From Streptomyces stelliscabiei (lineage in GTDB: Bacteria > Actinomycetota > Actinomycetes > Streptomycetales > Streptomycetaceae): a stretch of 64,000 bases of DNA. Each line of letters opens with the position of its first letter. Position 1 is the first letter of the stretch. The notes below the pieces were generated by a model. That model ran no database searches and was not told the origin of the DNA. It saw only the letters and a list, made by a program, of their open reading frames with translations. This document shows positions 50,872 to 59,408 of this stretch, in pieces. Made by a program: the position numbers and the translations under genes. Where the stretch lies: positions 1,054,001-1,118,000 of the forward strand of contig NZ_JADBGF010000001.1 in the NCBI RefSeq assembly GCF_014873495.1. Reading direction: 5' to 3'.

Positions 50872-52249
50872 GGGACTGTAATTCGTTCGGTGTAACTCCC
50901 GATCATGGAAGATGCATCGATGACCAGTGAGAACGTGTCCGAGCACGAGGCTGCCGGGTCGGCAGCGGCGGTGTCGGCGAAGGCCGTGGACGACCAGCTG
51001 ATCGACGAGCTGGTGAGCCGTGCCCAGGCCGAGGGCCTTCAGTTGACCGGCGAGGGCGGGCTGCTGCAGCAGTTGACGAAGCGGCTGCTGGAATCCGCCC
51101 TCGAGGGCGAGATCACCGATCACCTCGGCTATGACAAGCACGATCCGGCGGGCAAGGACGGTGGCAACTCCCGCAATGGCAAACGATCCAAGACCGTGCT
51201 GACCGACGTGGGGCCGGTGGAGATAACCGTGCCCCGCGACCGGGACGGCTCCTTCGAACCGAAGATCGTCAAGAAGCGGCAGAAGCGCCTAACCGGCGTC
51301 GACGAGATGGTCATCTCGCTGGCCGCCAAGGGCTTGACCACCGGAGAAGTCCAGGCCCACCTGGCCGAGGTCTACGGCGCCGAGGTCTCCCGGCAGACCA
51401 TCTCCACCATCACCGACAAAGTCCTTGAGGGCATGGCCGAATGGCAGAACCGCCCCCTCGACGCCGTCTATCCGGTGGTCTTCATCGACGCCATCCACGT
51501 GAAGATCCGCGACGGTGCCGTCGCCAACCGGCCCATCTACGTGGCCCTGGCTGTCACTGTCGAGGGCCGGCGCGAGATCCTGGGCCTGTGGGCCGGGGAC
51601 GGCGGTGAGGGCGCCAAGCACTGGCTTCACATCCTCACCGAGATCAAGAACCGCGGTGTCAACGACGTGCTGATGCTGGTCTGCGACGGGCTCAAGGGCC
51701 TGCCCGAGGCGGTCGAGACGGTCTGGCCCCGCACCATCGTGCAGACGTGCGTGGTGCACCTGCTGCGGAACTCCTTCCGCTATGCCGCCCGCCAGGACTG
51801 GGACAAGATCGCCAAACTTCTCAAGCCCGTCTACACCGCACCGACCGAGGAGGCCGCCCTGGAGCGGTTCGCGGAGTTCGCTGACGCGTGGGGCAGGAAG
51901 TATCCGGCGATCGTGAAGCTGTGGGAGAACGCCTGGGAGGAGTTCACCCCGTTCCTCCGGTTCGACACCGAGATCCGCCGCATCGTCTGCACCACCAACG
52001 CAATTGAGTCGGTGAACGCGCGGATACGACGGGCGGTCAAGGCCCGCGGCCACTTCCCCAGCGAGCAGGCCGCGCTGAAGTGCGTCTACATGGCGATCAT
52101 GTCTCTCGATCCCACCGGCAGGGGCCAGGCCCGCTGGACCATGCGCTGGAAGACCGCGCTGAACGCCTTCGACATCACCTTCGACGGCCGACTCTCAGCA
52201 GCCCGTCAGTAACCAACAACCCCAGTTACACCGCTCGTTTGACAGACCC
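50872..52249 (+). mobile_element. complete IS256-family insertion sequence with 8-bp target duplication
   Basis: A 1378-bp element. Imperfect 26-bp terminal inverted repeats lie at 50872-50897 and 52224-52249; both begin GGG(A/T)CTGT and end CGGTGTAACT when read inward. The 8-bp direct repeat CTCTGGGC occurs directly outside at 50864-50871 and 52250-52257, a normal IS256-type target duplication. It contains one transposase gene. Exact duplication and an intact gene indicate a fairly recent insertion. Confidence 0.92.
50905..52212 (+). CDS. IS256 family transposase
   Basis: A 435-residue DDE transposase (Transposase_mut). The N-terminal ~100 residues bind DNA (LESALEGEITDHLGYDKHDPAGK, GGNSRNGKRSKTV). 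The catalytic domain has VVFIDAIHVKIRDG with the first Asp, MLVCDGLKGLPEAV with the second Asp, QTCVVHLLRNS with the C/H motif between them, and the third acidic residue in TTNAIESVNARIRR. All parts are present and the length is standard. ATG 50905; MTSENVSE at 50920 is an alternative start. Confidence 0.93.
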   Translation: MEDASMTSENVSEHEAAGSAAAVSAKAVDDQLIDELVSRAQAEGLQLTGEGGLLQQLTKRLLESALEGEITDHLGYDKHDPAGKDGGNSRNGKRSKTVLTDVGPVEITVPRDRDGSFEPKIVKKRQKRLTGVDEMVISLAAKGLTTGEVQAHLAEVYGAEVSRQTISTITDKVLEGMAEWQNRPLDAVYPVVFIDAIHVKIRDGAVANRPIYVALAVTVEGRREILGLWAGDGGEGAKHWLHILTEIKNRGVNDVLMLVCDGLKGLPEAVETVWPRTIVQTCVVHLLRNSFRYAARQDWDKIAKLLKPVYTAPTEEAALERFAEFADAWGRKYPAIVKLWENAWEEFTPFLRFDTEIRRIVCTTNAIESVNARIRRAVKARGHFPSEQAALKCVYMAIMSLDPTGRGQARWTMRWKTALNAFDITFDGRLSAARQ

Positions 52250-52794
52250 CTCTGGGCGACCAGCGTCGGTGGTCACAGGCGGTGTGACCGAGATCGATAG
52301 TTGGCACCGGGCCACGTTCACGACCTGCACTGATGCCAAGTAGCTTCAGCAGCCGGAGCCGCAGAATCAGCGAAATGGTTGGCACTTTGGTACAGCGCAG
52401 GTCATGAGGCGTGTGTCGCCATGGCGGGGCCAGAAATCTTCGGCGGAGACAGCCTTGATATGACGCGGCAGCCACATCGCCGTGTGCCTGCGAGGCGAGA
52501 AGCTGTGCTGGACGGCAAGCCGTACCGCTCGCGCCAGTTTGCGCCGGTCAGTCCATGGCGGAAGGAACAACACCTCCCGCTCCCGCTTGGGCTACCCGCC
52601 GAGCTCCCGTGAGACGGCTGGGGACAGCCGCCCGTCGGCAGTCGCGTCATCGATGCCCGGCCTGAAGCAGTACGCCTCTTAGATCGCCCGTACGAATTCA
52701 GCTGCGGTTGCCAGCCCTGCCGAGGTCTCCTGGAAGGAGTGAGATGGAACCATCTCGGTGAGGTAGGGGGATCAGTGGGCGGGCGTGCGGCCCG
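52250..52794. other. 545-bp region without recognisable gene
   Basis: Right flank of the IS element. Joined across the IS (one target copy removed), the flanks form a short frame MPNAPSGRPASVVTGG and on to a stop at 52341-52343, with a motif vaguely like an SDR cofactor loop. The rest has only short frames on either strand, some Arg-rich, that I cannot assign. Confidence 0.35.
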
Positions 52795-53766
52795 TCAGTG
52801 GTGCGGGGTGGCGATGGCGGCGAGATGCGTGCCGGGGCGGACGGAGAGTCCGTTCATGTTGTAGATGATCTTTCCGGTGGCGATGGCGGTGATCTTGTGC
52901 TCGGTGCCGTCGATCGGGTCGATGATGCGGCCGATGGTCTGTCCCTCAGTGACCTCGTCGCCGGTGACCGCGTCCGGGTACCACAGGCCGGCGGTCGGGG
53001 ACTCGACGTCGCCCGTCCAGATCCACTCGCGCGGCGGCACGGTCGGCGGCTTGACGTGCTGCGACGCCTCGATGACGCCGAGGTGGTGCAGGATCCGGTA
53101 CAGGGCGTCGAGCAGCCTGCGCACGGTGGCGGGGTCGCGGTCGCCGAGTTGCCCGGTCTCGACGAGGATCGCGGGGATGCCCTGCCGGTTCGCCGCGGCG
53201 TGGCTGTTGCCGCCGTCTGCGCTGGTGCCGAAGATGACCCGTTCGTATCCGACCGCGTGGGCCATCGCCTTGTTCTTCGCGTCCAGCTCGTCGTCGCCGG
53301 TCAGGCGGTAGCCGACGAAGTCGAGCAGGTGCTGGTCGATGCCGCCGCTGTGCAGGTCCACGTAGGCGTCGGCGCCGTCGATCAGGTGCTCGAACAGCCA
53401 GGCCGCCATCCGGTCGGTGGGGCCGCCCTTCTTGTCGCCGGGGAAGACGCGGTTGATGTTGACGCCGTCCAGCGGGGAGATGTTGAGCCTGCCCCCATAG
53501 ACGGCCGGCGGATTGGCCACGGGGCAGATCACCAGCTGGCCGGCGACCTCGTCCGGTTCCAGCAGCCCGGCCAGGCGGGTGGTGGCGTCCACGCCGATGA
53601 ACTCGCCGCCGTGGACACCACCGGTGATCACCACCCTGGGGCCCGGGCGGGAGCCGTTGACGAGGATCAGGGGAATGTCCACCGTCGTGGTGCCCAGGTC
53701 GGCGGGCAGGCTCCCGCGAGTCTTCTGGCCGGGCTCGGCCCTCAGCGCGCCGATGGTCAGGGTCAT
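52795..53766 (-). CDS. AstE/aspartoacylase (succinylglutamate desuccinylase) family zinc hydrolase
   Basis: A 323-residue carboxypeptidase-like deacylase. Zinc ligands are in ITGGVHGGEFIGVD (His, Glu) and YVDLHSGGIDQH (His), and the catalytic Glu is in ILVETGQLGD. The C-terminal ~95 residues form the beta barrel seen in this family (GDEVTEGQTIGRIIDPIDG). Relatives remove acyl groups from N-acylated amino acids or diamines (N-acetyl-aspartate, N-succinylglutamate, N-acetyl-diaminobutyrate DoeB). With an amine-catabolic neighbourhood it would free an amino group from an acylated substrate. It lies downstream of the DAO remnant and the trifunctional gene on the same strand. Confidence 0.86.
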   Translation of the reverse strand: MTLTIGALRAEPGQKTRGSLPADLGTTTVDIPLILVNGSRPGPRVVITGGVHGGEFIGVDATTRLAGLLEPDEVAGQLVICPVANPPAVYGGRLNISPLDGVNINRVFPGDKKGGPTDRMAAWLFEHLIDGADAYVDLHSGGIDQHLLDFVGYRLTGDDELDAKNKAMAHAVGYERVIFGTSADGGNSHAAANRQGIPAILVETGQLGDRDPATVRRLLDALYRILHHLGVIEASQHVKPPTVPPREWIWTGDVESPTAGLWYPDAVTGDEVTEGQTIGRIIDPIDGTEHKITAIATGKIIYNMNGLSVRPGTHLAAIATPHH

Positions 53767-53784
53767 GTGTTTCCTCTTTCCGAC

Positions 53785-53920
53785 TCAGGCCGCGGTGCGG
53801 CTGTTTGTGGTGATGAAGTCGATCGACTGGGAGGTGCGGCCCTGAAGGGCGAGGCCCGCGGCGATGCCGCCCATGGCGGGCGAGAGCTTGGAGCCCTGGC
53901 CCAAGAAGCCGGCCCGCGGG
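53785..53920 (-). pseudogene. C-terminal remnant of a DAO-type FAD oxidoreductase
   Basis: Leftward reading gives AGFLGQGSKLSPAMGGIAAG and LALQGRTSQSIDFITTN before a TGA at 53785-53787. This is the GF.G.G.KLSPA.G...A.L.L.GR family end of DAO flavoproteins. The other ~350 residues are absent: the preceding DNA to the start of the next stop codon is not coding. It is therefore a fourth, destroyed FAD oxidase gene of the island. Confidence 0.75.
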
Positions 53921-53978
53921 GCACTTCTCGCTATCGCGGGCCGCTCTCGTTCACTGCCGCAGTAGACGGTTGCCCGTC

Positions 53979-56900
53979 TCAGGACTGAACGGCCGAGCGC
54001 AGCTCGGGCAGGGACAGGACCTCGTCCAGCGCGTCGACGTAGAGATCCACGTGCTCGCGGCGGAAGGTCATGGGCGGTTTGATCTTCAGTACGTTGTCAT
54101 GCACGCCATTGGGGAAGACGATGACGCCTCGCTCCTTCATGAACTCGGTGACCATGAAGGCCTGCTCGGTGGCCGGCATTTTGGTGGTGCGGTTGCGGAC
54201 GAGTTCGACGCCGAGGTAGAGCCCTTCTGCCCGCACGTCACCGATGAGCGGTTGGCGCTGCTGGAGTTCGCGCAGCGACTGGGCGAAGTACCCGCCCACG
54301 CTCACGGCGTTCTCCCTCAGCCCGTCCTGCTCGACGATGTCGAGCACGGCCTCGCCGATCGCGCAGGAGACCGGGTTGCCGCCGAAGGTGTTGAAGTACT
54401 TCATGCCCGTGTCGAACGCGTCGGCGATCTCCCGAGTCGTGACGACCGCCGCGAGGGGATGCCCGTTCCCGAGCGGCTTGCCCATCGTGACGATGTCCGG
54501 GACCACCCCCTGGAGCTCGAACCCCCACCAGGGCCCGAGTCGTCCGACGCCGACCTGGACCTCGTCGGAGATGCACAGGGCGCCCGCCCGCCTGGCAGCG
54601 GTGAACACGCCGTCGAGGTAGCCGTCGGGGAACACGATGTTCCCACCCGATCCCATCAGGGACTCGGCGATGAAGGCGGCCGGGGGCCGGCCGTCGGCCG
54701 TGATCCGCTCGATGACGGCCGCGGCGTCGCGTGCGTACTTGTCTCCGGCGTCCGTGTCGTCGTACCCGTAGGTGCTGCGGTAGCGGTCCGGGATGACGAC
54801 CTCGTGGGTGGTCGCGGGTGCGCCGGCGCCGCCGGGGCCCTTGTATCGGTTCGGGCTGATCCCGGTCACCGCGCCGGTGTTTCCGTGGTACGCGCCGTCG
54901 ATGTTGACGATGTGCTGACGGCCTGTCACCTGGCGGGCGATCCGCAGGGCCAGGTCGTTTGCCTCGCTGCCGGTGCACACGAGGAAGACGACCTCGAGCG
55001 GGTCGGGCAGGGTGGCTACCAGCTTCTGCACGTAACTGGCGATCTGCGGGTAGACGAAACGGCTGTTGGTGTTGAGCTTGCGCAGCTGTCGGGTGGCGGC
55101 GGCCGTCACCCGTGGCTCGGCATGGCCGACGTGGGTGACGTTGTTCAGCGAGTCCAGGTAGGCCAGGCCGTCCTCGTCGTGGAACCACACGCCCCGCCCA
55201 CGCACGAGGTTCATCGGGTTGCGGTAGTAGTTGCGCTGGGAGCGGGCGATGTGGCGACGGCGTACTGAGACGACGTCGTCGATGGTGGGGGCCGCGACGG
55301 AGGACTCGGTGAACCCGAGGAGCCGGGCGGGGTCGGGTGACAGGTGGCTCCACACCTGCCGTGCGGAGGGCGGCACGGCGCGAGGCGGCGGCCACGTGGC
55401 CATCCGTGAGGTGCGGTGGACCTGCACCTGGACGCAGGGCCCGAGTGGGTCCGTCTCATCCCTCGCGCCGGCGCGTCCCAACGGCGCCCCGGCCGGGACT
55501 GTCGCCGCAACGGGCGGCGTGTCGTCGAGTCCCCACCAGCACGTCCAGAACTCCAGCCCCTCGACCGCATGTCGCAGTACCAGCGGCATACCGGCGCCAC
55601 CGCGGGCTTCGACGACGCCGGACAGCGGGCTGGCAACCTCCTCGGCGTCTGCCACGATCAGCGAGCCGCCGATCTGAACCGTCGCGGGCTCGTCGGCTCC
55701 TGGGCGGCGCCGGCCCTCCAGGAGCAGCGATGCGCTGAGGTGGGGCACGTAGCCCCGTCGCCGTCGTCGGTCGAGGAGGTTGTCGATGCTCGCGCGCACC
55801 GCCCTCGCTTCGTGCCAGTCGACTTCGTCGTAGAGATCACTTGCCGGTCGCAGGTCGAGCAGCTGCGGGGCCGGTGCGTACGGGGCACCGTCTCGGGCCG
55901 CCTCTGCCAGGACCTCTTCCAAACCCCGCTGCTCCCGCGTCGGGGGGAGCCCACACGCGACCCGGAACGTCGCCTCGGCGACGTCGGGGCAGACCTCGGC
56001 CACCTGCGCGATCGCCGGCCAGGTGTGTTGCATGCGGCTCCGCCCGTACGGCGTGTCGCTCTCGGCGACCCGGCGCGTCCACGTCACGGCGTTCATGCAC
56101 AGCCGGGCGGCCGCCAACGGATAGACAGCCGCCAGTTCCTCAGCTGTGAGGGGGAGCACCGAGTGGAAGCCGGCCACGACTTCGGCCGCCGCAGCGAGCG
56201 GGTCGGCCTTGCGGACCATGGCGTAACCCGCCGCGATCGCCACCTCCGCCGCGCGCACACTGTAGAGCGAGTCGCCCAGGTCGACGATGCCCGAGATCCT
56301 CAGCGCCCCGTCCTCGTCGGCGTCGGCCAGGACGTTGGCGTCATTGAGATCCTGGTGTACGACGCTCCGAGGCAGTCGGTCCCATGCCGGCAGGAGATCG
56401 TCGTACCAGCCCATGATCGTGCGCACCGACTCCCGCCGGTCCGCGTCCTGTACAGCGTGCAGCGACGCCTCGACGATCTCGGAGGCCCGGCGCATGTCCC
56501 AGTCGTGCGGTTCCAGGCCCACCGGTGGCTCCAGGCTGGAGAGTCCGAGGCTCAGGCGTCCAGCGGCTTCTCCCAGCTGACGCAGAAGCGCCGCGGGGTG
56601 GTCGTCGAGATCCGCCAGGACCCGGCCCTCGATCCAGCTCATCACGCGGACCACGTGCGTTCGGCCCTCGTGGAGGACGGCGGCGAGGAACTTCCCCTCG
56701 CGTGTCGGGACCAGTCGTGGCACCCGAAGGTCGGGAACGGTGGAGGCCAGATGCTGGAGGAGCGAGTTCTGCCAGAGGACGTCGGCTGAGTCCGGCTCCG
56801 CGCGGGTGACCCGTACGAAGTAGCGCATGCCGTCGTCGCCGGTGATCCGGACGTTCTGGTCGACCTCCCCTCCGAGTGGGTGCTGGACATATCCCTCGAG

Positions 56901-57005
56901 TCCGAAGGACTGCCGCAGCACGTGATCGAGGAGCGAGCCCGGTAGTTGGCCGGTGTGACCGGGGATGGTCGTACCGTCCTGACCGGTGGCGGTCGCTGAG
57001 GTCAT
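53979..57005 (-). CDS. APH-like kinase / hybrid-motif / class III aminotransferase fusion
   Basis: A 1008-residue three-part enzyme. Residues about 20-340 are an aminoglycoside phosphotransferase/hydroxylysine kinase-like domain (VVHQDLNDANV, GIVDLGDS). About 440-575 resemble the duplicated hybrid motif of M23/lipoyl-like domains (ASPLSGVVEARGGAGMPLVLRH, WTCWWGLDD). About 590-1008 are a class III PLP aminotransferase: CTGSEANDLALRIAR, AYHGNTGAVTG, ISDEVQVGVGRLG and the PLP Lys843 in VTMGKPLGNGHP. Human relatives of the aminotransferase act as phospho-lyases on phosphoethanolamine or phosphohydroxylysine, so kinase plus lyase in one chain is chemically sensible: phosphorylate an amino alcohol, then eliminate phosphate. 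ATG 57005 has GAGAGAG upstream; GTG 57047 is an alternative. Confidence 0.88.
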   Translation of the reverse strand: MTSATATGQDGTTIPGHTGQLPGSLLDHVLRQSFGLEGYVQHPLGGEVDQNVRITGDDGMRYFVRVTRAEPDSADVLWQNSLLQHLASTVPDLRVPRLVPTREGKFLAAVLHEGRTHVVRVMSWIEGRVLADLDDHPAALLRQLGEAAGRLSLGLSSLEPPVGLEPHDWDMRRASEIVEASLHAVQDADRRESVRTIMGWYDDLLPAWDRLPRSVVHQDLNDANVLADADEDGALRISGIVDLGDSLYSVRAAEVAIAAGYAMVRKADPLAAAAEVVAGFHSVLPLTAEELAAVYPLAAARLCMNAVTWTRRVAESDTPYGRSRMQHTWPAIAQVAEVCPDVAEATFRVACGLPPTREQRGLEEVLAEAARDGAPYAPAPQLLDLRPASDLYDEVDWHEARAVRASIDNLLDRRRRRGYVPHLSASLLLEGRRRPGADEPATVQIGGSLIVADAEEVASPLSGVVEARGGAGMPLVLRHAVEGLEFWTCWWGLDDTPPVAATVPAGAPLGRAGARDETDPLGPCVQVQVHRTSRMATWPPPRAVPPSARQVWSHLSPDPARLLGFTESSVAAPTIDDVVSVRRRHIARSQRNYYRNPMNLVRGRGVWFHDEDGLAYLDSLNNVTHVGHAEPRVTAAATRQLRKLNTNSRFVYPQIASYVQKLVATLPDPLEVVFLVCTGSEANDLALRIARQVTGRQHIVNIDGAYHGNTGAVTGISPNRYKGPGGAGAPATTHEVVIPDRYRSTYGYDDTDAGDKYARDAAAVIERITADGRPPAAFIAESLMGSGGNIVFPDGYLDGVFTAARRAGALCISDEVQVGVGRLGPWWGFELQGVVPDIVTMGKPLGNGHPLAAVVTTREIADAFDTGMKYFNTFGGNPVSCAIGEAVLDIVEQDGLRENAVSVGGYFAQSLRELQQRQPLIGDVRAEGLYLGVELVRNRTTKMPATEQAFMVTEFMKERGVIVFPNGVHDNVLKIKPPMTFRREHVDLYVDALDEVLSLPELRSAVQS

Positions 57006-57068
57006 CGGTTCGTTCTCTCTCTCGTCGTCAGGTCGCTCATCACTCACCGGGAGCCTGCGTCACGACGC

Positions 57069-57332
57069 TCAGGTCGTGGCCAGTCCCCCGCCGCCACCCG
57101 TGTCGGACCTTTGCCCGACGCTGTCAGCCAGCTCCCGGACGGTCCGATCGATGCGGTTCCTGGGAGGAGGCGGGCAGGGCTGCCGCGGCTGTGTCTCGAT
57201 CGCTTCACGGGCTGCGCAGACCTCGGCCAAGTCGACGAGCGACAGGTCCAGGGCGGACTCCCCCGTTTGGCACTTCCCCTCGATGCCCCACTCCGACGGC
57301 CGCAGGGGCCCGGCCAGGACGCGCTTCACCAC
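57069..57332 (-). pseudogene. possible GntR/FCD regulator fragment
   Basis: An 87-residue leftward frame contains LDLSLVDLAEVCAAREAIETQ and RNRIDRTVRELADSVGQ, which recalls the first helix and start of the FCD domain of GntR regulators, then degenerates into a Gly run. There is no DNA-binding domain upstream in frame. It lies just upstream of the trifunctional gene. The identification is weak; it could be chance. Confidence 0.3.
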
Positions 57333-57412
57333 CTGGGGCTAGTCGGCGATCAGGTCCGAGGCGGGCCGTCCGTCAAGGGCGGAGCGCTCATCGAAGACCG
57401 GTCATCTGCTCA

Positions 57413-57744
57413 CGCGGCGGCGGTCATGGCGTCCCAGGTGACGTTGGCGGCGAGCACCCCGCGCAGCGCCTCGGCGGGCTCCAGCGGTGTCCTCGTGGCC
57501 CCCTCGACCCTCGCCTTGAGCTCGGCGCAGTCTCTGGGGAAGTCCTGGGTGATCTCGATCCCGCTCTGCTGGCGAACTGGTTGGCTCGGCCGCCTTGGTC
57601 ATCGCCTCCTGGTGGGCTCCGTAGCGGAAGGCCGACACTGAGCCGAGGAACGCGGCGCCCCTCAGCAGCGCCTGCTCAAGGTGACGGACTGGGAATCAGG
57701 TGCTTACGGAAGTGCCATAGCTGCTCCAAGTGCGTGGTCATGTC
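57413..57744 (-). pseudogene. degenerate unidentified gene, several frameshifts
   Basis: Leftward coding is readable only by changing frames: ATG 57744 (GGAGAG site 8 bases upstream) gives MTTHLEQLWHFRKHLIPSP and stops; a second frame continues LEQALLRGAAFLGSVSAFRY and GAHQEAMTKAAEP; a third ends GIEITQDFPRDCAELKARVE and ANVTWDAMTAAA to a stop at 57413. Composition and ribosome site show it was a real small gene of about 110 residues. I do not recognise the family. Its promoter was the left copy of the duplicated module at 57747-57856. Confidence 0.5.
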
Positions 57745-57746
57745 AC

Positions 57747-57856
57747 GAGCTCTCTCCAGCCCGAGGTGATGCGTCAGATGAAACACCGCGGAGCATCCGG
57801 CAACAAGGGACGCGAAGCCGCGACATCGACCCCGTATTTTGTGCCTGTGCACAATT
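57747..57856 (-). repeat. left copy of a ~110-bp duplicated promoter/operator module
   Basis: This stretch, in inverse orientation, matches 59409-59517 at close to 90 percent by eye. Shared blocks include GAGGTGATGCGTCAG, ATCCGGCAACAAGGGACG and the 16-bp palindrome. In this copy the module leads, leftwards, into the ribosome site and ATG of the degenerate gene at 57744. It also lies before the rightward PucR gene. Confidence 0.85.
57839..57854. promoter_or_regulatory. palindromic operator TTGTGC-N4-GCACAA (left)
   Basis: A perfect 6+4+6 inverted repeat with spacer CTGT, 97 bases upstream of the PucR ATG and 95 bases upstream of the leftward degenerate gene. The same palindrome is at 59411-59426. 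It is the likely site of the PucR-type regulator or another regulator of the module. Confidence 0.7.
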
Positions 57857-57950
57857 ACTGCTACGGAGCCCCACCGGCATGTCAGCGGCATTACCCGGAG
57901 ACGGCCTCGGATCCGTCCGGTGACGGCTGTCGTCGGGAGGGGCGGTCCTC

Positions 57951-59168
57951 ATGAGCGGCCCGGGACGCCGTCAGGGCGGGGCCCGCCACGACGCCGTGCA
58001 GGCGATCGCGCGCCGGCTCCTCGAGGAACGACTCGACGAACTGACCTCTCGTGCTCTCGAACAGTTGGAGGCCGAGGAGCCTGCCTACGCGTCGGCGGAC
58101 TGGGACCCGGTCCAGAAACGGGAGGGGATGCGACGAACCCTCGAACTCGCCCTGACCCGGCTGGCCGGCGGTCCCGTGCCTCGGACGGTCTCACGCGCCA
58201 CCGAGGACGTGGGACGCGAGCGAGCGGAGCAGGCGTTCCCCCTGACCGCTCTGATGCACTCCTTCCAGCTGGACCTCAGGACCCTGTGGGAGGCCGTGCT
58301 CGCAGAGGGGCGAGCACGTGGCATCAGCGCCGATCCCGACTTCCTCGACGGACTGATCCGCGTCTGGGAGGCGACGGACGCCAACAGCGTCGAGGTCGTC
58401 GACGCCTACCGCCGCACCGAGCGCGACCTGGCGAGCCGTCGTACGGAGGTGCGCAACCGCGCCTTCAGCCGCCTGGTCCTGGAAGGGGAGCAGGATCCCT
58501 CCACCGTCGCCGAGGCCTCCACGTTGCTGGGCTTCTCCGAGAACGTCGCCCTGACCGTGGTCGTGGTCGAATCCGTTCCTACCGGGGACCCGGCTGTGTC
58601 CCAGGTCGACGATGCGCTGCGTCGGGGCGGCCTGGTACGTCACTTCGGATGGATGGGCGACGAGCTCCTCGGCATCATCGGTCACGGACGGCGCGATGAA
58701 GAGGCCATGCTTGCCATGCTCCGGCCGTTCGCCCCGTGGCGCTGCGGCGTCGCGGAAGTCCCCGGGCTGGCGCTGACGGCGCGGGGCATCCGGTTCGCAC
58801 GTGCCGCGATCCGCAGCTCCGCGCAGCCCGGAGTGCGGCACGTGGAGGGCCACTGGATCGGGGCGATCATGTCGGCGCAGGAGGAGCTCACCGGTGCGAT
58901 GGCCACCGGCGTGCTGCGCCCACTGCTCGAGCTGCGCGACAGCGACAGCATCGTCGAGACCCTGCGCTGGTACCTCGACCTGGGCTCGGTCGCCGAGGTG
59001 GCCGCACACACCTACCGTCACCGGAACACGGTGGGCAATCGCCTGCAGGCTGCGGAAGAGGCGACCGGGCTGAAGCTGTCCCGACCGAAGGATGCCGCCC
59101 GGCTGGTCCTCGCCCTGGCTTGGCTGGAGACGGACGCAGGCGCCCGCTTCCGGGCGACGATGTCCTGA
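57951..59168 (+). CDS. PucR/CdaR-type transcriptional regulator
   Basis: A 405-residue regulator. The N-terminal ~165 residues are helical (RRLLEERLDELTSRALEQLEAEEP; LTALMHSFQLDLRTLWEAVLAEG), like the RsbRD/sensor-like N-terminal domain of this family. A GGDEF-like/CdaR central part follows (VALTVVVVESV, GDELLGIIGHGRRDEEAM). The C-terminal HTH_30 reads LDLGSVAEVAAHTYRHRNTVGNRLQAAEEATGLKL. Such regulators often activate purine, amine or sugar-acid catabolic genes. ATG 57951 with GGGAGGGG upstream. Copies of one promoter module with the TTGTGC palindrome lie on both sides. Confidence 0.88.
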   Translation: MSGPGRRQGGARHDAVQAIARRLLEERLDELTSRALEQLEAEEPAYASADWDPVQKREGMRRTLELALTRLAGGPVPRTVSRATEDVGRERAEQAFPLTALMHSFQLDLRTLWEAVLAEGRARGISADPDFLDGLIRVWEATDANSVEVVDAYRRTERDLASRRTEVRNRAFSRLVLEGEQDPSTVAEASTLLGFSENVALTVVVVESVPTGDPAVSQVDDALRRGGLVRHFGWMGDELLGIIGHGRRDEEAMLAMLRPFAPWRCGVAEVPGLALTARGIRFARAAIRSSAQPGVRHVEGHWIGAIMSAQEELTGAMATGVLRPLLELRDSDSIVETLRWYLDLGSVAEVAAHTYRHRNTVGNRLQAAEEATGLKLSRPKDAARLVLALAWLETDAGARFRATMS

Positions 59169-59408
59169 TCCACCGATCGCTGGACGGGGCGAGGCAACCG
59201 GCCGGGGCCGCGACCGAGAGAGCTGGAGCCAAAGCGTGGCGGTCAGAGGCCACATGCCCTTCATGAGGACGGCAGCCTTGGCGGCCGACAGCCCAGTCAC
59301 GCCGCCGGGCAGCAGCGCCGAGCGGCCGCAGCTCGCGCCGGAGCCGCTCGCGGTGCCTCTCAGAGACCCATTCGGTTCGGGCAGAACTACATCGGATCCC
59401 TGACAGGA

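Noticed and set aside
52367-52650. Arg-rich minus-strand frames right of the IS256 element as a transposase remnant
   Set aside because: No motif of any transposase family is visible; composition alone is not enough.
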